DNA of 64,000 nt, from assembly GCA_028287745.1 (NCBI GenBank), contig JAQBPB010000040.1:1-64000 (forward strand), written 5' to 3'. How positions within the stretch are numbered: position 1 is the first letter of the stretch; each line of letters starts with the position of its first letter. Source of the DNA: Chloroflexota bacterium. GTDB taxonomy: Bacteria > Chloroflexota > Chloroflexia > Chloroheliales > Chloroheliaceae. Made by a program: the position numbers and the translations under genes. Shown here piece after piece: positions 35,294-45,226 of the stretch. The notes beneath the pieces were generated by a model, which searched no databases, was not told the origin of the DNA, and worked only from the letters and a program-made list of their open reading frames with translations.

Positions 35294-37303
35294 ATGAACG
35301 GCTACGTGCCGAACTACATTGAAGAGATTAAGCGCCGGGTGACCATTGTAGATGTAATCGGCCAGCGGGTTAGTCTCAAAAAGTCGGGGCGGAACTTTAA
35401 GGGTTTATGTCCCTTCCATGCCGAAAAGAGCGGGTCCTTTTACGTCTGGCCGGATTCTGAAAGCTACTTCTGCTTTGGCTGCAAGGAAAGCGGCGACATT
35501 TTCAACTTCCTCATGAAGACCGAGGGGCTGGCCTTTGGTGAAGCCCTCGAACAGTTAGCCGGGCGTGCTGGAGTCCAACTCCCCGAGCGCCAGACCAGCG
35601 AAGACTTCGAAACCGCCCGCCGCCGCCAGGAACACGAACGCCTGAGTGAAACCCTCACGGCGGCGGCTACCTACTACCAGCATCTACTTCTCAATAGTCA
35701 GGAAGGTGCTGCTGCCCGCGAGTATCTACAGGAGCGCGGGGTTAGTGCCGCCTCGATTGAGAGTTTTGGATTGGGTTATGCCCTGGATGGCTGGGACCAC
35801 CTGATCAAATACCTGACTTCCCGCGGTTACAAAATTGAAGAATTACTGGCGGCGGGACTGGTCGGCGAGCGTGAGAACTCGGGCGGCTACTTTGACCGCT
35901 TCCGGGGCCGGGTGATTTTCCCCATTCGCGACCGGCAGGGCCGGGTGATCGCTTTTGGCGGCCGGGTCCTGGCCGGTGCCCCCAAAGATACCCCTAAATA
36001 TCTTAATTCTCCCCAGACCGTCCTGTTCGATAAAGGTGCGACCCTTTACGGCATGGACCTGGCAAAAGAGGGTATCCGCCGGGCCGACCGGGTGGTAATC
36101 GTGGAAGGCTACCTGGATGTAATTATGAGCCACCAGTACGGCCACACCAACGTTGTGGCTCCGCTGGGTACGGCCCTGGGTGAGAAACATATCGGCCTCA
36201 TCAAGAAGCTGACCAAACGCATTATCCTGGCCCTGGATGCCGATACGGCCGGACAGATGGCGACCCTTAAAGGCATCGAAGTCCTGAAGCAGGGTTTTGA
36301 TACGCTGAGCGTGCCGGTGCCGACCGCCCGTGGGTTGATCCGCTTCGAGCAGCAGCTTGACGCCGATGTGCGGATAGCCACTCTCCCGGCCGGAAAAGAC
36401 CCGGACGACGTGGTGCGCGAAGGCGGCGCTAAATGGCGCGAACTGATTGAACGGGCTTTGCCGGTAGTGGATTACTACTTCGCCAGCGTCGCGGCCAGTG
36501 TTGATTTAAATTCGGCCCGTGGCAAGAGCGAGGCGGTAGAAAAACTCATCCCGGCGGTCCTGGAAGTCCACGACCGTATTCAGCGAGAACACTACCTGCA
36601 AAAGCTGGCCCGGCTGGCAAAAGTCGATCCCAATATGCTGCGGGGCGAACTGGCCCGGGCCGCTAAAGCCGAAGCCCAGAACCGCCTACACGCTCAACCG
36701 GCCCGTCCGGCGACTCCGGAGCCTGAACCGGTTTTTAAAGATGAGGAACCCGAAGACAACCAGCCTCTAAAGAAACCGGTCCCGGTTAAACCGGCCCAAC
36801 CGCTGGAGCTGGAGGATATGCTGCTGGCTTTCCTGCTGCGCTACCATACCGATGCGCTGCCGGTCCAGGCGGCTGACGGCGAACCGGTCGGGGCTTCCGA
36901 CTTTATTCGCAGCGAGAACCGGCTAGTCTTTGAAGTACTCAAGCAGGTGGACGGCCGGCAGGCCAACCCGGACGACCTGGAAGAGGGGCTGAACCCCGAA
37001 CTGGCCGCCCACGTGGAGCGGCTGCGGGCTTATATCCAGGCAGAACCGGAAATTACCGATTTGATCGCGGTCCAGGAAACCACCCGGTTCCAGTTAAACC
37101 GCTTAAGAGAGGTAAATCTCCGGCGGCTGTATGACCAGGGGACGCAGGCTCTGGAAGAAAGTGAAGTTGTTTCACCTGAAAACGGCGACTCTGAATTATC
37201 CGACAACGATCATCTCTGGATAACTATCAGCACAGTCTCAAACCAGCTAAAACTGTATTACCCGCCTAAAAGCATGGTATTCAGAGATAGCCGGGACCGT
37301 TGA
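35294..37303 (+). CDS. dnaG: DNA primase
   Basis: Synthesises RNA primers at the replication fork. The CHC2 zinc domain has Cys39 and His42 (GLCPFH) and the CFGC pair (about 60-63). The catalytic core shows GYALDGWDHL and FRGRVIFPIRDRQGRVIAFGGR; the TOPRIM block is VVIVEGYLDVIMSHQYG with metal-binding LALDADTAGQ. The C-terminal third has a Pro/Glu-rich linker (about 460-510) and a helicase-interaction region. ATG 35294 is favoured over the adjoining TTG. 669 residues, slightly long. It precedes rpoD, the order of the macromolecular-synthesis operon, without rpsU. Confidence 0.95.
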   Translation: MNGYVPNYIEEIKRRVTIVDVIGQRVSLKKSGRNFKGLCPFHAEKSGSFYVWPDSESYFCFGCKESGDIFNFLMKTEGLAFGEALEQLAGRAGVQLPERQTSEDFETARRRQEHERLSETLTAAATYYQHLLLNSQEGAAAREYLQERGVSAASIESFGLGYALDGWDHLIKYLTSRGYKIEELLAAGLVGERENSGGYFDRFRGRVIFPIRDRQGRVIAFGGRVLAGAPKDTPKYLNSPQTVLFDKGATLYGMDLAKEGIRRADRVVIVEGYLDVIMSHQYGHTNVVAPLGTALGEKHIGLIKKLTKRIILALDADTAGQMATLKGIEVLKQGFDTLSVPVPTARGLIRFEQQLDADVRIATLPAGKDPDDVVREGGAKWRELIERALPVVDYYFASVAASVDLNSARGKSEAVEKLIPAVLEVHDRIQREHYLQKLARLAKVDPNMLRGELARAAKAEAQNRLHAQPARPATPEPEPVFKDEEPEDNQPLKKPVPVKPAQPLELEDMLLAFLLRYHTDALPVQAADGEPVGASDFIRSENRLVFEVLKQVDGRQANPDDLEEGLNPELAAHVERLRAYIQAEPEITDLIAVQETTRFQLNRLREVNLRRLYDQGTQALEESEVVSPENGDSELSDNDHLWITISTVSNQLKLYYPPKSMVFRDSRDR

Positions 37304-37631
37304 GAAGAGGCTCTAGAATTAAACGTTAAAGTTTGTGGCACTTTATGTGCTGCTAACAAATTTGGGGGTTAAAAATAAACCGAAACTTTTCCGGCAAAAA
37401 AGACGTATTACTAGGTTAAGGGTTTATTGATTTTTTACAAACTAATACTTTGTTACGAAGTTAACAATCTAGAAATTTTGTACTGAATTCGGACCGGGTT
37501 AATATAACACTAAAAAATTAGTAATGCAAATGCCGGGTAAGGTTCGTCAAAAGTTCCAGTTGGAGCTATTAAATACCTGAAAAGGTAGCTGTTAAAAATG
37601 AGTGATGAAGGTCGTAGGGAGTGTGATACGA
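37304..37631 (+). other. dnaG-rpoD intergenic region
   Basis: About 330 AT-rich bases without a gene. Candidate -10 boxes such as TAATATAAC (about 37500-37508) suggest that rpoD has its own promoter rather than depending only on dnaG transcription. Confidence 0.4.
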
Positions 37632-38945
37632 ATGGCGAATCCTAAGCGCAAACGCACTTATGAAGAGGATAACAACCTTATCCTGGCGGTAGGGCCTGCC
37701 GGAATACCTGAGGAAGACAAAGATGCCTCCCTGGAGCATGAACCGGATACCGGGGTAGACAAACTGGCCGAAATGGACCTTGAACCGGATCTCAATCTGG
37801 ATGATGAGGAACCTGGCCCCTTTGCTTTCGAACCGGATGCCGCTGCTCTTTCGGGTGTAATTGTGGTCCCGCCCTTTACGTCGGTAGCTGACCTACTTAC
37901 CAGGGGGAAAAAGCAAGGGTACGTCACCCACGACCAGATTTTGCAAGTCGTGCCCGAGCCGGAAGCCAATATACAGCAAATTGAAGAGGTCTACGCCGAA
38001 TTACTGGAACAGGGAATCGAGGTTCTAGAAGAGTCGCGTGAGTTTGTCCAGGCCGGGCCGGGCAAAGATAATGACGACGATACCGACCTGGATGCCGTGC
38101 TTGATTTTGAAGGCATGAGCATTGATGACCCGGTCCGGATGTACTTGCGCGAGATTGGCCGGGTACCTTTGCTGTCGGCACCCCAGGAAGTTAACCTGGC
38201 CCAGCGAATGGAGCAGGGCGACGAAGAAGCCCGCCGCCACCTGACCGAAGCGAACCTTCGTCTGGTAGTAAGTGTTGCCAAGAAATATATCGGGCGCGGT
38301 ATGTCCTTGCTTGACCTTATCCAGGAAGGCAACATCGGCCTTATCCGGGCGGTCGAGAAGTTTGACTACCGTAAGGGCTATAAGTTCTCGACCTATGCCA
38401 CCTGGTGGATCCGGCAGGCTATTACTCGCGCTATTGCCGACCAGGCCCGGACTATTCGTATTCCGGTCCACATGGTTGAAACTATCAACCGCCTGATTCG
38501 GACCAGCCGCCGGTTAGTCCAGGAACTCGGCCGGGACCCGACCTCGGACGAAATTGCCCGCGAAATGGGCCTGCCGCCCGAAAAGGTCCGTGAGATTCAA
38601 AAGATTTCACAGGAGCCGGTTTCGCTGGAAACGCCAATTGGTGAAGAGGAAGACAGCCACCTGGGCGACTTTATCGAAGATCAAAAGGCCCTGGCCCCGG
38701 CCGATGCGGCCAGCCACCAGTTGCTTAAAGAACAGGTTGAGGATGTGCTGGACAGCCTGACCCAGCGCGAACGCCGGGTCTTGCAATTGCGCTTCGGACT
38801 CGATGATGGGCGCAGCCGGACCCTGGAAGAGGTTGGCCGCGAGTTTGGAGTTACGCGAGAGCGTATCCGCCAGATTGAGGCTAAAGCCCTGCGAAAACTG
38901 CGGCATCCCAGTCGGTCCAAGAAACTCAAGGATTACCTGGAATAA
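37632..38945 (+). CDS. rpoD: Primary RNA polymerase sigma factor RpoD/SigA
   Basis: Group 1 sigma-70 factor. Region 1.1 is replaced by an acidic N-terminal segment plus a [23 protein letters not shown] block; region 1.2 starts [11 protein letters not shown]; region 2 includes [56 protein letters not shown]; region 3 has [14 protein letters not shown]; region 4 ends with [44 protein letters not shown] 37632 (GGGAG upstream) gives 437 residues; a few in-frame starts up to 37602 are possible. Recognises -35/-10 promoters such as those at 3121 and 52897. Confidence 0.95.
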   Translation: MANPKRKRTYEEDNNLILAVGPAGIPEEDKDASLEHEPDTGVDKLAEMDLEPDLNLDDEEPGPFAFEPDAAALSGVIVVPPFTSVADLLTRGKKQGYVTHDQILQVVPEPEANIQQIEEVYAELLEQGIEVLEESREFVQAGPGKDNDDDTDLDAVLDFEGMSIDDPVRMYLREIGRVPLLSAPQEVNLAQRMEQGDEEARRHLTEANLRLVVSVAKKYIGRGMSLLDLIQEGNIGLIRAVEKFDYRKGYKFSTYATWWIRQAITRAIADQARTIRIPVHMVETINRLIRTSRRLVQELGRDPTSDEIAREMGLPPEKVREIQKISQEPVSLETPIGEEEDSHLGDFIEDQKALAPADAASHQLLKEQVEDVLDSLTQRERRVLQLRFGLDDGRSRTLEEVGREFGVTRERIRQIEAKALRKLRHPSRSKKLKDYLE

Positions 38946-38955
38946 AATCCGCTGT

Positions 38956-38994
38956 TAAAAGAGCCTGTCCCGGCCACTCCGGCAGGCTCTTTTA
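38956..38994 (+). terminator. Terminator after rpoD
   Basis: TAAAAGAGCCTG (38956-38967) pairs perfectly with CAGGCTCTTTTA (38983-38994). Confidence 0.88.
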
Positions 38995-39101
38995 GCAAAT
39001 TAAATTCGGATTATTTATCTTTTTAAGAAATTTTTTACTAAGCGAAATCTTTTGCATTTATACAGAGAGCATATTTTGTTTTCTAGGAGGTTCTTCTAAT
39101 C

Positions 39102-40595
39102 ATGGCTCTGAAAGACCGATTTGTAGAGCAAGGTCTCACTTTTGACGATGTGTTGCTGTTACCTTCCGAATCTTCGGTTATGCCCGCCGAGGTAGACCTT
39201 AGCACGGAACTAGCGGCTGGCATCCGGTTGAATATACCGTTGCTATCCTCACCGATGGATACCGTTACGGAAGCTCGCCTGGCGATTGCTATCGCCCAGG
39301 AAGGCGGGTTGGGAATTATTCACCGCAACCTGACCGTTGCTCGTCAGGCCGAAGAAGTGGACAAAGTTAAACGCTCTGAATCCGGTATGATTCTTGACCC
39401 GATTACCCTGAGGCCGGACAGCCGCTTGCAAGAAGCTTTGCGCCTCATGCAAAAGTATCATATCAGCGGTATCCCGGTGACCCAGGATGGTCTTCCCGGC
39501 GGCAAGTTGGTCGGTATTCTGACCAACCGCGATATCCGGTTTGAAGACGATGAAACCCGCTTCGTCTATGAATTGATGACCGGCGAGGGATTGGTTACGG
39601 TAGCGATGGGCACGACTTTCGAGGAAGCCCGCAAAATACTGCACAAGCACCGCATCGAGAAGCTGCCTATTGTTGATGATGAAGGCAATTTGAAGGGCTT
39701 AATCACGGTTAAAGACATTCAAAAGCGCATTAAATACCCTAACGCCGCCAAAGATCAGCTTGGCCGCTTGCGGGTCGGCGCGGCCATTGGTGTTTCGAAA
39801 GATATGATGGAACGGGTCGCCGAACTGGTCCGCCACAATGTGGACGTGCTGGTTATGGACAGCTCTCACGGCCATGCCATTGCGGTCCAACGGGCTGTTT
39901 CTGACCTGAAAGAGAAGTTCCCCCAGATTTGCCTGGTTGCCGGAAACGTGGCGACCGGCGCGGGCGCGGAAGCTCTCATCAAGGCCGGGGCGGATGCCGT
40001 CCGGGTGGGTGTCGGGCCGGGTTCAATCTGTACCACTCGCGTGGTGACCGGTATCGGGGTGCCGCAGCTTACCGCGATTATGGAAGCGGCCGAAGCGGGC
40101 GCGAAATATAACATCCCGATTATCGCCGATGGTGGTATCAAATATAGCGGTGATATTACCAAAGCCCTGGCAGCCGGAGCCAATACCGTTATGATCGGTT
40201 CGCTCTTTGCCGGTGTAGAGGAAAGCCCGGGTGAAGTAATCCTGTTCAAGGGTGAGAACTTCAAGGAATACCGGGGTATGGGTTCTATGGGAGCTATGCG
40301 GGCCGGTGAAGGCGCTCGCGAACGCTACCACCAGGATGACGTTAAGGACAGCGTCAAGCTGGTCCCCGAAGGAATCGAAGGCCGGGTGCCTTACAAAGGT
40401 TCCTTGCGGAACCTGGTATTCCAGATGGTCGGCGGTCTGCGTAGCGGTATGGGTTATGTGGGTGCCAAAAACATCCAGGAACTCCAGAAAGCCAAGTTCA
40501 TGCAGATTACCAGCGCCAGCCTGCGGGAGAGCCATCCGCACGATATTCAGATTACCAAAGAAGCGCCCAACTACGAAATCCGCAACCGGGATTAA
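39102..40595 (+). CDS. guaB: IMP dehydrogenase
   Basis: Oxidises IMP to XMP in GMP synthesis. The TIM-barrel catalytic domain begins [15 protein letters not shown]; two CBS domains lie at about residues 95-215 ([30 protein letters not shown] and [29 protein letters not shown]). The catalytic loop [18 protein letters not shown] holds the nucleophile Cys and [13 protein letters not shown] the phosphate site. The flap ([11 protein letters not shown]) is present. AGGAGG precedes the ATG. Full length at 497 residues; monocistronic after a terminator. Confidence 0.96.
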   Translation: MALKDRFVEQGLTFDDVLLLPSESSVMPAEVDLSTELAAGIRLNIPLLSSPMDTVTEARLAIAIAQEGGLGIIHRNLTVARQAEEVDKVKRSESGMILDPITLRPDSRLQEALRLMQKYHISGIPVTQDGLPGGKLVGILTNRDIRFEDDETRFVYELMTGEGLVTVAMGTTFEEARKILHKHRIEKLPIVDDEGNLKGLITVKDIQKRIKYPNAAKDQLGRLRVGAAIGVSKDMMERVAELVRHNVDVLVMDSSHGHAIAVQRAVSDLKEKFPQICLVAGNVATGAGAEALIKAGADAVRVGVGPGSICTTRVVTGIGVPQLTAIMEAAEAGAKYNIPIIADGGIKYSGDITKALAAGANTVMIGSLFAGVEESPGEVILFKGENFKEYRGMGSMGAMRAGEGARERYHQDDVKDSVKLVPEGIEGRVPYKGSLRNLVFQMVGGLRSGMGYVGAKNIQELQKAKFMQITSASLRESHPHDIQITKEAPNYEIRNRD

Positions 40596-40628
40596 GTAGT
40601 AGCAGGTACTCCTTGATTCTGAAACTTT

Positions 40629-40815
40629 GTCATTCCGGACGAGGCCTTAGTCAAGGTTTGCGACTTTACCCGTCTGCCTGGAAGGACAACTTTCCAGCCT
40701 TGTCATCCTGAGCGAAGTCGAAGGCTCCTGGTACCCCCTGGGTAACTTCGCCTCGGCTCAGGATGACATTCCAGGATGGTTAACTTATACTCCTCTTTTC
40801 ACTCAGAATGACAGG
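40629..40815. repeat. Dispersed palindromic intergenic element (well preserved copy)
   Basis: The arm TGTCATCCTGAGCGAAGTCG begins at 40701 and its inverted partner ends AGGCTCAGGATGACA-like at 40768 (CGGCTCAGGATGACA), enclosing GGTACCCCCTGGG. An outer, more degenerate pair lies at 40629 (TGTCATTCCGGAC) and 40801-40813 (ACTCAGAATGACA). A related element is at 170-360. The nested arms suggest a mobile or recombining repeat family in intergenic DNA. Confidence 0.75.
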
Positions 40816-40840
40816 AGTTCAACCGGATTTGGAATATTAA

Positions 40841-40880
40841 AAAAGCCCTTCGCAATTCATCTGAACTGCGAAGGGCTTTT
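40841..40880. terminator. Bidirectional terminator
   Basis: AAAAGCCCTTCGCA (40841-40854) pairs with TGCGAAGGGCTTTT (40867-40880); it lies between the repeat element and the minus-strand thioredoxin-like gene. Confidence 0.9.
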
Positions 40881-40893
40881 AATTATTATAATC

Positions 40894-41376
40894 TCAGGCG
40901 TTAGGTTCGGCGGTTGCCTCGTTTACTACCCGGGCAATCCGGTCCAGCAGGCGGTCGAAACCCCGGTCCCCGGCCTGGAAATGGCGCATTTTTCCGTTGC
41001 TATCAAATACATAGAAAGCGGGCATAAATTCATTCCCAAAGGCGTCAATGATTTTAAATTCATTGTCGGCGGCGACCGGCTGGTCCATGCCCATTTTCTG
41101 CAGATCTCTTTCAATTTTCGCCAGGTCCAGGTCGGCGGCCGACTTGGCCTGGTGGACTGAAATAAATTTTACCCCTTTAGGCTCCCACTCTTTTTTCCAG
41201 GCTTGCACCTGGCCGGCTATTTCGTGGCAGGTGTGGCAGCTTACCGACCAGAAATGTACTACTGTCGGTGAGCCTTTCAATTCTTCGCTGGAAAATGCCT
41301 GGCGGCCTTCTTCGACGTTAAACCACCTGGTCGCACCTTCCAGTGAAGGTAAAGGGGAATTCATGTGCAATCCCAT
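40894..41376 (-). CDS. TlpA-like thioredoxin-fold protein
   Basis: Redoxin of 160 residues with the active-site CHTC in VHFWSVSCHTCHEIAGQVQAWKKEW (about residues 46-52). The remaining fold (PTVVHFWS, GVKFISVHQAKSAADLDL, PVAADNEFKIIDAFGNEFMPAFYVFDSNGKM) fits the AhpC/TSA-Redoxin class. The substitution of His for the usual Pro in CxPC is uncommon. There is no signal peptide, so it is probably cytoplasmic. AGAGG precedes the ATG. It follows the peroxiredoxin gene on the same strand 129 bases downstream, consistent with a shared peroxide-detoxification role. Confidence 0.85.
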   Translation of the reverse strand: MGLHMNSPLPSLEGATRWFNVEEGRQAFSSEELKGSPTVVHFWSVSCHTCHEIAGQVQAWKKEWEPKGVKFISVHQAKSAADLDLAKIERDLQKMGMDQPVAADNEFKIIDAFGNEFMPAFYVFDSNGKMRHFQAGDRGFDRLLDRIARVVNEATAEPNA

Positions 41377-41505
41377 TTTGACCTCTTTCTGTATTGTGGC
41401 TGGCTAACCCTTAAATAAGCGAGGTAGGAGCTAATCAAACAACCCTGCCCCTTTTTTTATTTAAAGCACTCACTCTCTTTATTAAGAGGAATGCGGGTTT
41501 ACCGC

Positions 41506-42039
41506 TTACAGGTTACCCTGGCCGGGCCGCCAGTTTGCGCCACAGCGTCCGCCGGTCTGCAGGGCCTGAATTACGCGCAGCGTTTCATCAACGTTACGGC
41601 CAACGTTCAGGTTGTGGATAACCTGGTACTGCAAGATGCCGTCCGGGTCGATAATGAACAGGCCGCGCAAGGCCACGCCTTCTTCTTCAATCAAAACGTC
41701 ATAATCCCGGCTTACTTTCAGGGTCTGGTCGGCAGCGAGAGGGTAGCCGATGCCGCCGAGGCCGTTTTTCTCGACCGGGGTTTCAATCCAGGCTTTGTGG
41801 CTGAACTTGCTGTCGGTGCTGACGCCCAGTACTTCGGCGTCAATTTCCTTGAAGTCATTAATCCGGTCGCTGAACGCAATAATCTCGGTGGGGCAGACAA
41901 AAGTGAAGTCCATCGGGTAAAAGAAAAGCACTAACCATTTGCCCTTGTAATCGGCCAGGCTTACATTGTCCTTCAGGGTTTCGAGGTTCCTGGTGCTCTG
42001 TATCTTAAAATCCGGGGCCGGGTTTCCAACTAATGGCAT
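41506..42039 (-). CDS. 2-Cys peroxiredoxin (AhpC/TSA family)
   Basis: Thiol peroxidase reducing peroxides. The peroxidatic Cys is in FFYPMDFTFVCPTEIIAFSDR (about residues 36-56) and the resolving Cys in GGRCGANWRPGQ near the C-terminus, the typical 2-Cys arrangement; the usual V-C-P-A-N-W is R-C-G-A-N-W here. Length of 177 is normal. AAGGGAT precedes the ATG. The downstream TlpA-like protein could be its reductant, which is inference from adjacency. Confidence 0.93.
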   Translation of the reverse strand: MPLVGNPAPDFKIQSTRNLETLKDNVSLADYKGKWLVLFFYPMDFTFVCPTEIIAFSDRINDFKEIDAEVLGVSTDSKFSHKAWIETPVEKNGLGGIGYPLAADQTLKVSRDYDVLIEEEGVALRGLFIIDPDGILQYQVIHNLNVGRNVDETLRVIQALQTGGRCGANWRPGQGNL

Positions 42040-42471
42040 AACAATTATCCCTTCATCTTAGTGAATAGGTTCAAAGGACTTATTCAGTTAGTATTTGTCG
42101 AATTAAAGAGGTTTTAAATGTTTCCCCTCTTAAAATTTTGCCCTTATGGGCTGGTGTAGCAATATTTTAATATTACTATTTTTATGATTATTTGTCAATA
42201 CTCTTTATTATTTAAAATTTTCTATTTGATAAGTTTTGTTTGTAGTTAAATATTGTTCATTGTTTGTTATAATTATCTTTTACATTATGGCACATATATT
42301 GCCTTGTAAACTAGTAAGAAAGAGGCACGCCAACATTTGACCTTTTTCACATAACCACAGAAGCGATGCGTGGATTAGCTCTACTTGAAAGGCAAGTAGA
42401 AGCGGTCCCGAAAAGGTTGCCATTCCGCTGGTAGGCCAGCACCGGCAGTCGAGAAAGGAGAGCTTCAAGAA
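42040..42471 (+). other. AT-rich intergenic region and possible structured leader
   Basis: Positions 42060-42290 are strongly AT-rich. From about 42340 the DNA becomes GC-richer and holds two hairpins: CTACTTG (42381-42387) with CAAGTAG (42393-42399), and GCTGG/CCAGC near 42430-42441. No gene seen; it may be a 5' leader of the stress protein gene. Confidence 0.4.
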
Positions 42472-43347
42472 ATGTCACAAGCTTATGATAGGACCGGCCA
42501 TACGGTCGTAGGTATATTTGAAAATCCGACGGACGCCGAAGAAACAATAAATGGATTAAAGGTTGCCGGTTTTACGCCCGATTCTATATCGGTAGTCGCA
42601 AAAGACCGGACAGTGCAGCATGACCTTGACGAAGCCACTGGTAACGAAGCCGGTCAGGGAGCCCTGGTTGGCTCACTTGGTGGCGGTACCCTGGGGGCGG
42701 TCCTGGGCTGGATGCTGGCGGGCGGTACGGCCCTGATACCAGGCGTTGGCCCGGTTATCGCGGCGGGGGTCTTTGGTGCCACGGTTGGCGGCGCTTTAAT
42801 TGGTGGCACCCTGGGCGGCATCACTGGCGCTCTGGCCGGGTCGGGTATTCCCGAAGATGAAGCAACCGAATACAGCGAGCATGTAAAGAGCGGTAATTCC
42901 CTGGTAACGGCTCACGCCGCGAACGGCCAGTTACTGGAATCGGCCATGGATGTCTTTGAACGCAATCACGCGGTCAGCACCCGCTATTATGACCTTTCCC
43001 GGCCCGGTCCCGGCCAGGTCTACAACCGCAACGAGGCTACCGGCGGCTTTGTCCGGGACGAAGATACGGATGATACATTTACTCCTACCGGCTCGGCCGG
43101 TGGCGGGTACGGCAATACCGGCTCAACTGCCACTACCTCGCTCAGTGGGGATTACAACCCGCCCCGCAATGCCACGGTCGCGACCGACGATGGCGAAGCG
43201 GTAGGCAGGCCGATTACCCCGACTCTAGAGGACCAGCCTTACCGGGAACAGCCTTATCGAGATTTTGGTCTTGAAGCCGGGCTGGGTAACGATACCTATT
43301 CCGACCGGGCCACCGACAAAGACGGTCTACCGCCGCGCACCGTGTAA
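42472..43347 (+). CDS. General stress protein-like protein with glycine-zipper region
   Basis: A 291-residue protein. Its N-terminal domain (HTVVGIFENPTDAEETINGLKVAGFTPDSISVVAKD, residues 9-45) resembles the YflT/heat-induced stress domain. A Gly-rich hydrophobic stretch follows (about 63-130: GALVGSLGGGTLGAVLGWMLAGGTALIPGVGPVIAAGVFGATVGGALIGG), a glycine-zipper pattern compatible with membrane insertion. GNSLVTAHAANGQLLESAMDVFERNHA closes the second ferredoxin-like part; the C-terminal 90 residues are disordered. AAAGGAG precedes the ATG. Likely a membrane-associated stress protein; precise role unknown. Confidence 0.75.
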   Translation: MSQAYDRTGHTVVGIFENPTDAEETINGLKVAGFTPDSISVVAKDRTVQHDLDEATGNEAGQGALVGSLGGGTLGAVLGWMLAGGTALIPGVGPVIAAGVFGATVGGALIGGTLGGITGALAGSGIPEDEATEYSEHVKSGNSLVTAHAANGQLLESAMDVFERNHAVSTRYYDLSRPGPGQVYNRNEATGGFVRDEDTDDTFTPTGSAGGGYGNTGSTATTSLSGDYNPPRNATVATDDGEAVGRPITPTLEDQPYREQPYRDFGLEAGLGNDTYSDRATDKDGLPPRTV

Positions 43348-43392
43348 CGGGCGGTGGGCGTTAATCAAGCGGGCTTGAATTAAGTCCTGAAT

Positions 43393-43437
43393 AATCAAAA
43401 AGCAAAGCCTAGAAATTCCGGGCTTTGCTTTTTGATT
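43393..43437. terminator. Bidirectional terminator
   Basis: A perfect 17-bp stem (43393-43409 with 43421-43437) containing AAAAAGCAAAGCC lies between convergent genes. Confidence 0.92.
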
Positions 43438-43551
43438 CATATTCTTTGGGACTTTCGCCCGGCTCAGCCGGACAGACCCTTAGTTAATAACCCGGCCTCT
43501 TAAACTATGGCTTTGCTTTAGAGGCCGGTAGTCAAAACCGGCTAGCGCAAA

Positions 43552-44358
43552 CTAGTATTTCTCGGAAGCAATCGCCCCGGCATATTTAACCGTGCTGGTG
43601 CCGCTGTCCGAGCCGAGCATGCCTTCCGGCACACTGAAACTGTCTTTCGACCACATCCAGATCCGGTGTAAGCGGCGAGCGTCGCCCGGATAAGGGTCGC
43701 GCCCGTGCATTACGCGGTAATTATCAATGAAAAGAGCATCGCCCGGCTGCAACATGAACCGGTCAACTTCTTGTGAGGCTTTAATTACCGATTTTCGCCA
43801 GCGGCCTAACATGGCCTTCTGGTACTCGTAGTCGGGGGAATCTTCTACGGCTCGCTGGTAACGGTGATGGCGGATGCAAACGCGGCCCTTGTCGGTCATC
43901 CGGACGGCCCGGCTGAAGTCGCTGCGCATTCCGGGGTCGGACTGGTCAATCTCAACCGTCCGCAGGAAATTTGAGAGGTCGGCCATTTTCGGGTCATTGT
44001 CCATCTGTTCCAGCAGCCGGTAACCATCGAGTATGAAAGAAGCGCCACCCCCGGTGGATTGGATGATACAGTGCAGCATGATCATATCGGGTGTGTCATA
44101 ACCGTAGGAAAAACCATCGGTATGCCCGTAAGAAATATCGGTTGTCGGTAAGGACTTGTCGTTATTGCCTTCGGCAACAATCAGCACCGGCTCGCCCATC
44201 GCAGGCAGGTCGTGACCTAATACGGCCCTGACCGCGTCTTTGGTGCCTTCAAAGGTCAGTTCAGGGGCTACGAAGATGACTGCGCCATCTTGATGTAGCA
44301 GTTCCAGGGCGATTGCCGGGTCGGCTGTTCTTTTGGGTACAATACTGAGATTACTCAT
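43552..44358 (-). CDS. TauD/TfdA-like Fe(II)/2-oxoglutarate dioxygenase (copy B)
   Basis: Probable nonheme iron dioxygenase of 268 residues with a jelly-roll fold. The metal triad is HTD in ISYGHTDGFSYG and the distal His in LLFIDNYRVMHGRDPYPGDARRLHRIWMWS-like sequence (here ALFIDNYRVMHGRDP), and the late Arg-rich segment RRLHR fits the 2-oxoglutarate site. It is paralogous to the upstream dioxygenase: both share QKDGA-like openings, MLHCIIQSTGG/VLHCTHAASDG, VEIDxSxPGMR and DNYRVMHGRDP. Last gene of the ABC transporter operon. Substrate unknown. Confidence 0.82.
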   Translation of the reverse strand: MSNLSIVPKRTADPAIALELLHQDGAVIFVAPELTFEGTKDAVRAVLGHDLPAMGEPVLIVAEGNNDKSLPTTDISYGHTDGFSYGYDTPDMIMLHCIIQSTGGGASFILDGYRLLEQMDNDPKMADLSNFLRTVEIDQSDPGMRSDFSRAVRMTDKGRVCIRHHRYQRAVEDSPDYEYQKAMLGRWRKSVIKASQEVDRFMLQPGDALFIDNYRVMHGRDPYPGDARRLHRIWMWSKDSFSVPEGMLGSDSGTSTVKYAGAIASEKY

Positions 44359-44413
44359 AGATAACTTTGTCTCCTGAAGTCTAAATTGACTGTCTTAAAG
44401 TTAAATAAAAAGC

Positions 44414-45205
44414 CTAGGCCATGGTTAATACGCTGCTGCCAGCATAGGAACCCAGGATGCCGTCCGGCAGGCCAAAACTATCACCAGACCACATCCAGCA
44501 GCGGTGTAATAAGCGCACCGTATCTGTAAAAGGGTCGCGGCCGTGCATTACCCGGTAATTGTCGATGTAGACGGCATCACCCGGTTGCAGGCGAAAGCGG
44601 AAGGCTTTAGCCGACTCGGCCTTGACGAGCGCCCGCCACCGGTCAATCATCAACTGGTGTTGGGCGGCCTCCGGCGAAGTAGCGAGCGGCCTCATAAAAG
44701 TATGGTAGCGAATATTAGTCCGGCCCTGCGGGGTCCGGCGCATAATCGGGCCGGTATCGGGCCGCATGCCCGGTTCCGAGTGGTCAATTTCCACGTTGCG
44801 CAAAAATTCGGCTAAGTCAGCCTGTTCGGGGTCACTATCCAGCAGGTCCAACATCTTATGGGTATCCAGGAGAAAGGAATCGCCGCCATCGCTGGCTGCG
44901 TGGGTACAGTGCAAAACGATATAGTCCGGGGCTACCAGGCCGAAAGAATAGCCGTCAACGTGCGCGACCAGCGGTTGGGAAGGCGCCAGACCGGTAGGGC
45001 GCCTGGGGTCCGGGAAAGAAGTAACCTGGATAGTTTCCCCGATTCCCAGCAGGTGTTCACCCATAACCGCCCTGGAAGCGTTTGAGGTACCTTCCAGGCT
45101 GAGGTCCGGCGCTTCCAAAATTGCCGCCCCGTCTTTCTGTAATAAATCCCATACTTCCGATGGGTCGGTCACTCGTTCAGGGGTAATACTTGTACTCAAA
45201 TCCAT
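44414..45205 (-). CDS. TauD/TfdA-like Fe(II)/2-oxoglutarate dioxygenase (copy A)
   Basis: A 263-residue paralogue of the following gene. The iron-binding HVD is in LVAHVDGYSFGLVAPDYIVLHC, the distal His in VYIDNYRVMHGRDPFTDTVRLLHRCWMWSGDSFGLPDGILGS. GGAAGGGAT precedes the ATG. It lies 37 bases after the permease gene, separated by a tandem duplication, and 55 bases before copy B. The two enzymes are clearly diverged, so they may act on successive or related substrates imported by the transporter. Confidence 0.82.
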   Translation of the reverse strand: MDLSTSITPERVTDPSEVWDLLQKDGAAILEAPDLSLEGTSNASRAVMGEHLLGIGETIQVTSFPDPRRPTGLAPSQPLVAHVDGYSFGLVAPDYIVLHCTHAASDGGDSFLLDTHKMLDLLDSDPEQADLAEFLRNVEIDHSEPGMRPDTGPIMRRTPQGRTNIRYHTFMRPLATSPEAAQHQLMIDRWRALVKAESAKAFRFRLQPGDAVYIDNYRVMHGRDPFTDTVRLLHRCWMWSGDSFGLPDGILGSYAGSSVLTMA

Positions 45206-45226
45206 TTATCTAATCCCTTCCATTAA

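Noticed and set aside
41613-41621. Perfect TGTGGATAA (DnaA box) inside the peroxiredoxin gene
   Set aside because: A single copy in coding DNA is expected by chance in a window of this size.
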